64,000 nucleotides of DNA from Erythroxylum novogranatense (Eukaryota > Streptophyta > Magnoliopsida > Malpighiales > Erythroxylaceae), in the NCBI GenBank assembly GCA_029891385.1, contig CM057233.1, positions 14,965,663 to 15,029,662 of the forward strand, in the 5' to 3' direction. A program made the translations under genes and the position numbers. Below are positions 22,310-32,949 of the stretch, in pieces. How positions within the stretch are numbered: position 1 is the stretch's first letter; every line of letters begins with the position of its first letter. Under the pieces are notes generated by a model. It did no database searches, was not told the origin of the DNA, and worked only from the letters and a program-made list of their open reading frames with translations.

Positions 22310-25300
22310 TGTAGCACCCCACTCTCGACGAGACCCGAACCCGATATCCATGGTGATATCCGAGCCCGTGACCCACGAGGGTGGCGTACTAGGACATTCT
22401 TTACCTTATGAAAAATCGTATGATATTTTCTTTTTCTTTCAAAAACATTAGAGTGCGCAAAACAATCATTGACTTGGCCCAATTATAACAAAACATTTTC
22501 AAATATAAAACCATTTCACTGATAAAACAATTTCAATCATTATTAGCACTCATTAGTGCTCGGCCACTCTATACAATTACATATAAACAATTGGGCCTAC
22601 TAAATACCAAATCAATACACTAATGCAGATCTGGGACGACCGATCCCGACCCGATACTACATCTTGCTAGCGATGAGCGTACTCCGTGTGTCGATGGGTA
22701 CTCTCCATTTCCTGAAAAATAGATGCAATGTTGGGTGAGTTTGCGAACTCAGTGAGAAACCATCATCGATGGTTCACCCAACTCATGCATATCCAGACAA
22801 TCACACAATATTGTACATATATCATAAACAAGAAATCACAAAATCAATTTCACTTTTTATAAGGCAATAAGCCTTTCACACAATTCATATAAAACATTCA
22901 TTTATGCGGTGTGCATGTGACTTTTCATTTTCTTTCGTTGTTGTGACCGTGCTTTGAGCTCATATCGTTGAGCCATTGGCTCTGAAACATTGGGCTTGAA
23001 GCCTCAAACGCTGGGCATATACGATCATCGAGCCGAGGCTCGAATACGTTAGACACGAGGCCCTATCGTTGAGCTTAAAGCTCTGAAATCGGTGGCTACA
23101 CGGTCACAACCGCCATTATCTCGATCATTTACTATGCATGAATGCACATATCGGTTTCAATTTCCAATTATCGCATTTCTATTTCCAATTCCAATTAATT
23201 ACTATTTTCGATCATTTTCCAATGTCCTCGGACTTTTAGTCCGTATTTCATTCCATGCATTTACCTTTCATTTCACTAACACATTTACAATCCAATTTAC
23301 TAATGCATTCTCACGCACTTATTCTCATTTGCACTTGATATCATAATCCAATATTTGAACACCCATGGTCCAAATCAATCAAATCAATCAATCACATATA
23401 TCCATCCTTGCTTCCTCATGGCACTCAATGCATATAATTAATAAACACATAAGGTTGAGAAACCAACTAGGTTACTCACCTATTACTTCGAGCTAATCTT
23501 CGGAAGTTTCCGCCAGATTATTGGACGACGCCCACTTGGGCCTCTAGAAGAAAGAGAAAAACGAGTCACTAAATATGCAATTTGTGCACATGTAGGTGAA
23601 ATATACATGTTCATGAATTCCGGCCCTAATCTCATTTTTTCTCCCAAAAAATCCGTCTAAAATTAGAAACCTATTAGGCGCCGACGCATGCAATTCGGAC
23701 CTCTATAGGTCCCCAATTAAATAAAACAGTGATTAAAGGCTCCGTTACCCGGAGCCACGACAATTTCCCGTCCAAAAATTCCTAAATTCTCACAAAATGA
23801 AATTCAATATGTTACAAATCCGATGCCTCAAGAATCAGGTCAATCGGATGTCGGACGGAAAAAGAAATTGACAAAAGAATTAAACAAAACCATTAAAAAG
23901 ATTAAACCCCATCACTAGGGCGAGCAGACGTCACCCTAGTGATGAGCGACTTATTTCACCCCATCGCTAGGGCGATGCTCGTCACCCTAGTGATGGGCGA
24001 CTTTTTCCACCCCATCGCTAGGGCAACGCCCGTCACCCTAGCGATGGGCGAGTTTCCGCCCACTGCTTCCCTTTTTCTCCTAATTTTTAATCCAACTTCC
24101 AATACCCATAACTCCTAGCACACAAATCAGAAAAATACAAATTATACCTTGTTGGAAAGAGCATAAAAAGCTCTACAAGTCTTAAGAAGACCATCAAAAT
24201 TAATTCCAACCTTAAGGGTGTCAAAAATCCCATTAAATCCACTGCCTACTCAAAACCCATCAACACTGAACAGTACCTTACAAATTCCAAAACTCACTGA
24301 TTATTCAGCCAAAAATTACCACATAAATATGCTCAATCAGTTCACAATGTCCTCTACAAATTTCATGAACAACCCAAAATCAAATTCCATTGCTAAACAA
24401 GTCAATTAATTCACTCAATGGTGCTGTTCCTGAAATCATTCAATTTGAGCAGTACACTTATAACAAGCATAACTCCCTATACACAAGTCAGAAAAATCCA
24501 AACTTTATATTCCTGAAAAGATAACTCCTCAAAATTCAAGTTTCATGAAGAACTCAATCTCCAATTCGATTTCTAACAATTTCAAAACTATTTTGCAAGT
24601 TACTGCCATGATCAGCCATTCACATCCTAATGCAGGATCAGTTTTTGCAAAATCATAACTCCCAACTCTGACCTCTAAAAATTATATGCCATATCTCATT
24701 TTCAAGATAATTTCTTCCTCTACAACTTTACAGAAGATCACTCACACCAATTCAGTCCACAAAAATGGCTAAAATTACTTCCAAGCAGAATACTCACAAG
24801 TCAGACACTTAAGCTAGGTTTCATCAACATGCCCAAAACCAGTCCATAGAAAACAGTTCATATCTCTCAATATACACCTCTAAAAATAGCAAGATCAGTG
24901 GAAATGGAAAGATAACTCAATATGCTACAACTTTCATGAAGACCATTCTCCCTAATTCCATCTCAATTAATTTAGAAAAATCAGCAAAGCTCATAGGTTA
25001 TGGTTTCGGTTACTGTTCACAGGCAATGAAACAGTAACTTTCCATGCAACAATTCACCCTTCTAACATTACAATTTAACAACACCTATTTCACACAAAGT
25101 TGTACCCAACATCCCAAAGTTTAAGTGGGCACAAACCGTGCCTAATTTGCATATCTAAACAATGAGTTATGATTAAAACAGTACAATCGATGAAAAACCC
25201 TAATTTTCCAGATTTGGTCCAACCTTTGTTTCTCTCATTTCCATTGCCTTTAACACATCATCAAGCATCCAAATAACACAAATCAATTCTTATACCATTC

Positions 25301-26597
25301 ATACACATTCATACATGTCCTAGGGCTAATACCTAAAAATTGGCAGCACTAAATTTCTCAATTCTAATTAACATTAATAATCAAAATTCAATCACAAATC
25401 AAGTTAAAACCATGTATTCATATTACCTTATCCACTCCTACTTCAAACTAACCTTATACCCATTAAGTCAAGCAATAATTATCATCAATTTAAGGCATCA
25501 ATAAACATAATAAACATACCATATCTCCCATTCAATGTTTCTAACTACCATGATTCATAAATTCATAATTAAACCTTAATAATACAACTTACCTAATTCA
25601 AGCCTTTCTCTCTTCAATACTACACCACTTTCTCTACTTTCTAATCCTCACACAAGGTCATCATCATGAAAAGAAGTAGCTTGGATGCATGCAAGGCTCT
25701 TAAGGTTGGAGGAGGAAGACAACAATTAGCTAAAGAAAAGGAGGAGAAGAAAGAAATTCGATGGAGAGAGCAAAATGGGAGGAGATACTTTCGGATGAGT
25801 TACAAAAGCAAGACCTAAAGCAACCTCTTTTTTTTATCTCATTCATTCATTCTTTAAGTCATCACCGAGAGAGGGCATAGGTAATACCAAGAAACATGAT
25901 AAGAAGGCATTAAATGAATGAGATGTTGGCAAGTTTTGGTTGGTACAAATTTTCAAAGAAAAGTCAAAGGTATAAACCAATGAGTTTTCTTCACTTTTTA
26001 TACCATAACTCCACATTTTCGGTTACAAGGGAAAGGAAACAATATTTCCTTATGTAAAACCGTGGGAGGAAGCAAGTGAGCATTAAATGAAGCTTTTTGG
26101 TGGCCAAATGTGATTGGTTTATAGTTTTAAAGAAAAGTCAACTTATTCTTTTTTTTTTTAATCTAGTTCAAAAACTAACCCCAATCAACTCAAATGACCC
26201 TAATTTCAATTCCAAAATAATATACCCAATATTACAGTGCCATTGGGTAGCAACTTTCGCTACCGAAAATTGACCGGTTCGCCAATTGGCGATTTTTCCG
26301 GTCTAGGAATTTTCTCCGAAAAAATTCAGAAAAATTTCTAAAAATCCCTTAAAATATAAAACACACTTTGGATCAGTCAAAATAATTTTTCAAACCTAAT
26401 AATCACATTAATCACACTAAAACTGCCTTAGGCACAAAAACCGGGAATGTCATGTATGCATGTACAATAAGTTCATGTGCACAGATTTCACTAGTTACTA
26501 GTACCAGTATGCATGGATAGACCTAAGTCATTCCGATCCATCTCATCCTATGCCAAATTTACTATTTTACCCTTCCAATTGGGGGTGGGATGTTACA
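22310..26597 (-). mobile_element. Solo LTR (4.3 kb) of a large-LTR gypsy element, perfect ATGGA duplication
   Basis: The plus strand begins TGTAGCACCCCAC and ends GTGGGATGTTACA, so the ends are short inverted repeats with TG/CA termini. ATGGA occurs at 22305-22309 and again at 26598-26602, a perfect 5-bp target duplication. There is no internal second LTR, no primer site and no gag or pol, so this is a solo LTR left by LTR-LTR recombination. The great length and a terminus reading TGTAACATCCCACCCCC on the minus strand resemble Tekay/Del chromoviral LTRs. That lineage and the minus orientation are inferred. Confidence 0.88.
23908..24058. repeat. Three hairpin units in tandem (about 52 bp each)
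   Basis: Each unit has the form CCCCATCGCTAGGGCG, a short loop, then CGTCACCCTAGCGATGGG, so every unit is itself an inverted repeat. Units start near 23908, 23960 and 24012. Some arms carry compensating or single changes (ACTAGGG with CCCTAGT). Confidence 0.9.
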
Positions 26598-26602
26598 ATG
26601 GA

Positions 26603-28189
26603 GGTATCCTTTGGCCGAGCAGTGGAATGACACGTCGAGCGTGTCCCTCAGTAGAGAGGAGTGGGTAGTGGTCGGTTGCATTAAAAAGCTCGGTCGATAC
26701 AATTTTGCTCGGCTAATACGGGCCTATTCCGAGGGGGTCTCGACCAATTCTTTTCTTATCGACCCCCCGCCACAGATTAGCGAGCTAGGGGAGGAAACCA
26801 CCCCTTCTAGTTGGGCCCTCGTGGTCGAATTACTTACTGCATTTTTGATTTTTGGTTTCTTTTTCTGACTTGTCTTGTTGTTGTGCAGCCATGGTGAGGA
26901 TAGAGGACTTTGCCGTGCCCGCCGCTCCCCCAAAATCCAAAGAGCAGGCCGCAGGGAAGAAGAAGAGGAAAGAGGTGGAGACCGGTGAAGGCTCCGCTCC
27001 GCTGTTGGAGCTCGGTCGTCCTGCATTGTCGCCGGTCCCTCCGCCTGCAGAAGATCTACCTGCTGCGGCGGCGTCGTTGCCGATCGTGCCAGCTAGCGTG
27101 GGCTGAGCGGTCTTGATCGAGGAGGAGGAGGAGGAAATAGAGCCTCCTCTTAAGAGGAAGAGGTTGAGAAAGCTTGGTGATCTGCCGTCCGGCTCGCCAA
27201 GTCAGGGCGCGAAAGGGAAGGAGAAGAAAGGCAAGGGCAAGGGGCAAGCGACTAATACCGGGCAGTGGGAGTCCGTGATCAAGCCAGCCAATACTGCCTC
27301 GATCGGGAACCTTGCAGTGTCCCGACACATTGCCAAAAGGATTGTTACTCCCGTGGATGAGCGGATCATGGACGGGAAGAGTAACTTGGAGTTAGGGTCT
27401 CAGCTTATTCGCTGCAGCATACGGAGTGCGGTGATGACCTTCGGGGTGGTGCAGCGCCTGGAGGCTCTGGACCGAGAAGTCCAGGACCTCCAAGAGTAGG
27501 TGAAAGCTTTGAAGGACGAGCTTTCGGGGGTGACGGAGGAGAGAGACCTCTTACGGGCTCAGAACTCTTCCTTGGAGGAGGAGAAGGGATCTCGGGAGGA
27601 AGCAATGAGTGTTTTGGAGGCTCAGCTTACTACGGGGGAAGAGGAGAAGACCAGGGCGATAGCAGCGAAGGGCGAGCTGGTCAAGGTGTGTGAGGCCTTG
27701 GAGAAAAAAATGGAGTCGGAGAGGAAGCTTAAAGAGAAGTTCCTCGAAGACTGTCATGCAGCGGTGGAGGACAGGCACAGGACCGAGGAGGTGTTGAGGA
27801 AGCTGCGATGCTCTGTTAAGAGGCAAAGAATCGAGGCCATCAAGTGGTGGAAGAGAAGAAATCTGAATGCGGAATGCCTAGAGCTCGCCTGTGACGTAAC
27901 CCTTTCAGTCCTGAAAAGGTGCCATGAGGTTCACTTCCCCGAGGGGTCGGAGCGGCCTTCATTCGAAGATTATGCCGAGCTGCTGCTTCCTGCTCTCGGC
28001 CTTTCGTTGGAGGGAATCAAGGATAGGGCCACGGGGGAGCGGACCGTTATTCCGGACCAGGAGTTGGATCTTAGCTCTGAAGGGGAAGAGCTTCCTCATG
28101 AGGGTATTCCTCCGACTGATCCTTTAGACCCTGTTCCTGCCCCGACTGCTCCACCTGCTTCTGAAGCTTCTCCTTCTGCGGAGTTCTAG
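26603..28189 (+). pseudogene. Tat antisense ORF, part 3 (domain end, basic region, coiled coil)
   Basis: The frame resumes with RYPLAEQWNDTS and continues to 26866. It is then followed by a likely intron acceptor (TTGTTGTGCAG, about 26888). The second half begins MVRIEDFAVPAAPPKSKEQA and has basic stretches (KKKRKEVE, PPLKRKRLRKLG, KGKEKKGKGKG) that could be nuclear signals. A coiled-coil-like segment rich in Glu, Lys and Leu follows (about 27450-27850). The acidic, Pro-rich tail ends at the TAG in 28187-28189. Two in-frame stops, TGA 27104-27106 and TAG 27497-27499, fit C-to-T change of CGA and CAG. Otherwise the frame is open for more than 1.3 kb, so the coding constraint was real. The function of this protein class is unknown. 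Confidence 0.75.
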
Positions 28190-28329
28190 AGCTCACCTGG
28201 TCGGGCTTGTGGCCAGGGCGAATTCAAATTAATGCAATCTTTATTTTTGCTTCATTTTTCTGAAGTCATTTTCCGTATTTATGTTCTTTACTTTCGATGT
28301 ATAGTGGAGTTTGATGAAGTTGCTCATAG

Positions 28330-28950
28330 TCGACCGGCTTCGAGGTCGACTTATAGTAGAGTCCGAACCGAGGTCCAAAGGATCTCGTCTTGGCGACCGA
28401 TCGACCGTAGTCGATCTATATCGAGGCCGAGCTATGGTCCCAAGGATCTTATCTTGGCGACCGATCGACCGTAGTCGATCTATGTCGAGGCCGAGCTATG
28501 GTCCCAAGGATCTTGTCTTGGCAACCGATCGACCGTAGTCGATCTATGTCGAGGCCGAGCTATGGTCCCAAGGATCTTGTCTTGGCGACCGATCCACCGT
28601 AGTCGATCTATGTCGAGGCCGAGCTATCGTCCCAAGGATCTTGTCTTGGCGACCGATCGACCGTAGTCGATATATGTCGAGGCCGAGCTATCATCCCAAG
28701 GATCTTGTCTTGGCGACCGATTGACCGTAGTCAATCTATGTCGAGGCCGAGCTATGGTCCCAAGGATCTTGTCTTGGTGACCGATCGACCGTAGTCGATC
28801 CATGTCGAGGCCGAGCTATGGTCCCAAGGATCTTGTCTTGACGATCGATCGACCGTAGTCAATCCATGTCGAGGCCGAGCTATGATCCCAAGGATCTTAT
28901 CTTGACGACCCGACCGACCGTAGTCGATCTATTGAGATGCCGAGCGATGG
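28330..28950. repeat. 64-bp tandem repeat array, about nine copies
   Basis: The landmark GAGGCCGAG recurs at 28423, 28487, 28551, 28615, 28679, 28743, 28807 and 28871, exactly every 64 bp, with degenerate units at both ends. Each unit also contains GATCGACCGTAGTCGATC, an imperfect palindrome. The array lies between the antisense ORF and integrase, where Tat elements often carry tandem repeats that can seed satellites. Confidence 0.95.
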
Positions 28951-29140
28951 CTGATTAGATTTTCTACTCTTTGCCACATATAGTGGAACTTTTTATTACT
29001 AAGAAATCTGAAAGCCCCTTTATTGATGATAATGAGGGCGTGGGCCGTTAAAAAACCTGTCTAGCAGGGACAGGAAAAAGATTTCCACGGATTGCATACA
29101 AAAACGGTAATAAGCAAAGATTAACTAAAATAAAACTTAT
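28951..29140. other. Short non-coding gap between tandem array and integrase
   Basis: No ORF. CCTGTCTAGCAGGGACAGG at about 29058-29077 contains a small inverted repeat (CCTGTC/GACAGG). It probably belongs to the 3' untranslated part of the gypsy element. Confidence 0.5.
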
Positions 29141-30426
29141 CTATTGGTAGAACGCCTTCAAGTTTCGAGAGTTCCAAGGCCTTGGTAGAACCTTCCCTTT
29201 CGCATCGCGTAGGATGTAAGAGCCATGTCCGACTTGCTTAATCACTCGATAGGGTCCTTCCCACGTCTGTCCGAACTTTCGGGATGCTTCGGCCGCCTCG
29301 GCCTTCGTGGGTAGACGCACTACCTACTACCCTTACGCCGCTCGGCTTTACCCTTACATTGTAGAATTTGGTCGTCACCGATGGCTTCCGAACTAGCGGC
29401 TGCCCTTTTTCTGTCCTCACTGAGGAGAACGAGTTCCGCTTTGCGGGCTTCATCATTCCGTTCTTTGTCGTAGTTCGACACCCTTTGGTTGTGCAAGACC
29501 ACTTCTACAGGGACTAAGGCTTCTGCCCCAAAGGTCATCCTGAACGGTGTTTCTCCTGTGGCTCCGTTTGGTGTGGTCCTGTATGCCCACAACACTTCGT
29601 CAAGCTCTTATACCCAAGTCTTTCGTCCGTCTAGGCACTTCTTAAGAGCATTCAGTATCTTTTTGATTGTATTTTCCGCGAAACCGTTGCTTTGAGGGTG
29701 GGCTACTAAGGTCAACTATAGCCTTATCTTTAGTCGGTCACAGAAACCTCTGAACTTATCGTTATCGAACTGTCGGCCATTGTCCGTCACTAGCACCATA
29801 GGCATCCCAAAGCGACATAGTATATTTTTGTTTACGAAACTTTCCACCTTCTGTTCGGAAATTGTAGCGACCGCTTCCGCTTCTTGCCATTTGGTGAAGT
29901 ATTCCACTGCCACTATCAAGAACTTCTTCTGTCCAGGACCGAGAGAGAAGGGCCCCAGTATATCCATTCCCCATTGAGCGAAGGGAATAGGATGACTGAC
30001 AATTTTCATCCTCTCGGTCGGCTAGTGAGACAGGTTGCTGTTTCTCTAGCAAGCCCCACATCGGTCGACTTTCTCCTGGCAGTCTTTCCTCATTGTCGGC
30101 CAGTAGTACCCCTGTCTGATCAGCCTGTCAACCAACATTTTGCCTCCTACGTGGTTTCCACACATTCCTTCGTGGACTTCGGCCATTGCTTGTTCTGCCT
30201 CCTCTTCACTCAAGCATCGTAGTAATGGCCAATCATAAAATCGCTTATATAGGGCGCCGTTAATGACTGTATTTTTGGCCGCCTTTATTCTCAGTTTCTT
30301 GGCCTCCGATCCCTCTTCTGGCTGTGTTCCCTCTAAAAGGTACCGTGTGATCGGTTCCATCCAACTTGATCGACCGGTACTTACGTCGAGAATTTCCTTG
30401 GCTTTCTGAATGCTAGGCCGGTCCAG
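29141..30426 (-). pseudogene. Tat gypsy integrase
   Basis: This is the C-terminal part of Pol, which inserts the DNA copy into the genome. The zinc-binding H2C2 region is at 30360-30050, with HEGMCGNH and RQGYYWPTMRKDC, then CGAC. The catalytic core follows: WGMDILGPF, LVTDNGRQFD, and the Glu in NGFAENTIKKIL. WAYRTTPNGATGETPF follows, then a C-terminal segment with WEGPYRVIKQVGHGSY, ending at the TAG in 29141-29143. In-frame stops occur near 30427, 30046, 30022, 29716 and 29612, and one frame change lies near 29325. The frame agrees with RT and both RNase H domains upstream, so an ancestor had a single Pol frame. Confidence 0.92.
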
Positions 30427-30858
30427 TCACTCGACCAGAACATTGTTTATGGCATCGCAGTCGGAAGCCATTTTGGAGAGCGCATCCACTTTAGTATTTT
30501 GAGCTCGTTCTATCCTGCTGATCGAGTACTGTTCAAAATTGTTTAACTCCTGCTTTACCAGCTCCAGGTACTTGACCATGCTGTTCCCCTTTGCTTCGTA
30601 CTGTCCAGTAACTTGGCCAATAACTACTTGGCTATCTTTGTACACCTTGAGATGTTTTATTTCTATTTCCTTAGCCAATTGTAGGCCGGCTATCATAGCC
30701 TCGTATTCTGCCTCGTTATTAGAGGCCTTGAATTCCAACCGAAGGGCGTACTCCACCTCTTTTTCCATATGCGGGTCGATTAATACCACTCCTGCTCTGC
30801 ATCCTTCAGCGTTGGACGACCCGTCAACGAATAAGCTCTAGGCAGGGGATTGCTCATC
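30427..30858 (-). pseudogene. Tat gypsy second RNase H (archaeal-type, aRH)
   Basis: The domain starts SLFVDGSSNAEGCRAGVVLI, with the first acidic residue in VDGS. It continues ASNNEAEYEAMIAGLQLA (acidic Glu) and LKVYKDSQVVIGQV (third acidic residue), then IERAQNTKVDALSKMASD near its end. This is the second RNase H that marks the Tat lineage, placed between the ordinary RNase H and integrase. A TAG near 30838 stands where Trp is usual before LFVDG. Another stop at 30859 separates it from the preceding RNase H. Confidence 0.9.
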
Positions 30859-31446
30859 CTATGAGCTAGGTTGGCTCATCTCTGCGATGAGGTCTGCCAA
30901 TACCTGTGCCTTAATGGTCGTCCGAGGTTTGTATTGTATGTCGAACTCTCCCAGCTCTACCGCCCACTTTATTAGTCGACCCGAAGTTTTAGGCTTTTGA
31001 AGGCACTGCCTGAGGGGTTGGTCAGTCCATACCTCAATGGTATGACTTTGGAAGTAGGGTCTTAGCTTCAGGGCTGCCATTATCAAGGAGAGGGCTAGTT
31101 TCTCTATAGGCGCATACCTCGTTTCCGGTCCGGCCAACACCTTGCTGACGTAGTAGATCGGGTGTTGCTCATTTCCCTCCGATCGAACAAGTACTGCGCT
31201 AATTGACCCTTCCGTAACTGCCAAATATAAAATCAGATTCTCCCCCTCAACCGGGCTTTGCAGGATAGGCGGGCTAGAAAAGTATTGATTTAAGTGTTGA
31301 AAAGCTTTCTCGCATTCATATGGCCATTGGAACTGGGTCACATTTGCTTTCCTCAAAATTTTGAAAAATGGGAGGCACTTATCTCTCAATCTGGAAACGA
31401 ACCTGCTTAGAGAGACTATTCGACCGGCCAATATTTGTACTTCTTT
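30859..31446 (-). pseudogene. Tat gypsy RNase H (Ty3-type)
   Basis: The connection and RNase H domain follow RT in the same frame. The sequence contains FQWPYECEKAFQHLNQYFSS, then LILYLAVTEGSISAVLVR, HPIYYVSKVLAGPETRYAPI and KLALSLIMAALKLRPYFQSH, the usual Ty3 pattern. In this lineage the ordinary RNase H is often catalytically degenerate while the second one takes over; here the first acidic position reads YLAVTE rather than Y-x-D. A stop at 31447-31449 precedes it. Confidence 0.9.
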
Positions 31447-32659
31447 CTAGCACTGTGGCGAGGGCATTTGAATGATGGCTTCGATCTTCTCTGAATTAGC
31501 CTCAATTCCTCGTTGAGTAATCATGAACCCTAAGAATTTTCCTGATGCCACACTAAAGACGCATTTTTTCGGGTTCAACTTCATCTGAAATCTGTTAAGG
31601 GTCTGGAAGACTTCTTTTAGATCTCCCACGTTCTCGACAGTCGTCTTACTTTTAACTACCATATCATCTACGTAAGCTTCAAAAAACTGACCGATCTGTT
31701 TTTTGAAGACTTCTATGACGAGCCGCTGATAAGTGGCCCCCACATTCTTCAAGCCGAACGGCATTACTTGGTAACAATATGTGCCCTGGTCGGTTATGAA
31801 GGCAGTCTTCTCTTCATCTTCAAAGCTCATCTGAATTTGATGGTAGCCCGAGAAAGCATCCAAGAAACTGAGCAGTTCATGTTCGGAGGTGGAGTCTACT
31901 AACTGGTCAATCTTGGGTAGGGGGAAACTGTCCTTCGGACATGCCTTGTTCAGGTCGGTAAAGTCGATGCACATTCTCCACTTCCCGTTCTTCTTACTTA
32001 CCAACACCACGTTGGATAGCCATTCGGGGTACTTGACTTCTCGGATGAACCCGGCTTCGAGTAGTTTCTCTATTTCTTTCTCGATCACCTCCTGTCGCTC
32101 CTTGCAGTGCCATCGCTTCTTTTGCCTAACCGACTTGTAACCTTGTCGAATGCCAAGGGAATGCGAAGCGACCGATCGAGAAATTCCGGGCATATCGCTT
32201 GGTACCCAAGCGAAGACCGACCTGTTCTCCACCAAACAGTCTGTGATTTCTTTAACCAGGTCGTTCTGAAGCTCGGAACCTAGGTTCGTGAATTTGGAGT
32301 CATCTGCTTCATTCAACACGACCCGCTGCGTTTCTTCGACGGGATTCAATCTTTCTATTTCTTCATCTGCTCTCACTTCAAAAGAGCTCGTCAATACCAC
32401 CACCTCGTCTAATGTTTTTGTCTCTGCCAAATAGCATTCTCTAGCGATTCTCTGTCGACCTCTAACAACACCAACTCCTCGAGGCATTGGAAACTTCATC
32501 GCTTGGTAATAGGTGGAGATGATCGCTCTGAGGGCGTTCTGGGTAGCTCGTTCGATAATTGCATTGTAGGCCCCATGGAACTTCACAACTAGGAATTCGA
32601 CATCCCTCTCTATTTGACACGGCCTTTGCCTGAATTTCACTTTTAAGTAGACTCGGGCG
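31447..32659 (-). pseudogene. Tat gypsy reverse transcriptase
   Basis: This is a 397-codon frame with complete RT fingers and palm. It shows LLEAGFIREVKYPEWLSNVV, KKNGKWRMCIDFTDLNKACP, LLSFLDAFSGYHQI (first catalytic Asp), YQVMPFGLKNVGATYQR, and the catalytic YVDDMVVKS at about 31674. NPKKCVFSVASGKFLGFMIT follows. The active-site residues are intact. It joins protease through a frame change near AAAGGGG at about 32683 and ends at a TAG (31447-31449) just before the RNase H connection. Confidence 0.95.
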
Positions 32660-32949
32660 AACGGGTAGGCTGAGGCTCCAGTTACCCCTTTGATAGGTCG
32701 TCTATAGGCAGTAGCCGATCTTCGGGTACCTCCATCTGCTTGAAGGCATCATAATACAGCAGGTCGACCGAGCTGCCCGTATCAATCATTACCCGCTTCA
32801 CCTCGTTGCCGTCCATGTTCAGATTTACGACCAGCGCGTCGTTATGAGGACAACTTACACCATCAAGGTCAGACCCGTCGAACGATATTATCCCGTCGAT
32901 CTCTCTCTTTCTTTTGATTGACGAATCTTTGTCGACTTGTTTGGCATAC
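32660..32949 (-). pseudogene. Tat gypsy protease (3' part, cut by copia B)
   Basis: It carries the retropepsin site VMIDTGSSVDLLYYDAF, preceded by GIISFDGSDLDGV. Reading upstream, the frame runs from YAKQVDKDSS into the copia B LTR at 32950. The missing upstream part, including GRKRYA, is found at 42768-42840 on the far side of copia B. Protease cleaves the Gag-Pol precursor. A single-base frame change near 32683 separates it from RT. Confidence 0.9.

Noticed and set aside
23908..24058. CRISPR-like array of three hairpin units
   Set aside because: Only three contiguous units with no unique spacers, in a plant LTR; it is a tandem hairpin repeat.
22310..26597. Possibility of a complete non-autonomous LTR element
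   Set aside because: I found no second copy of either terminus inside, no primer site and no purine tract, so a solo LTR explains it better.
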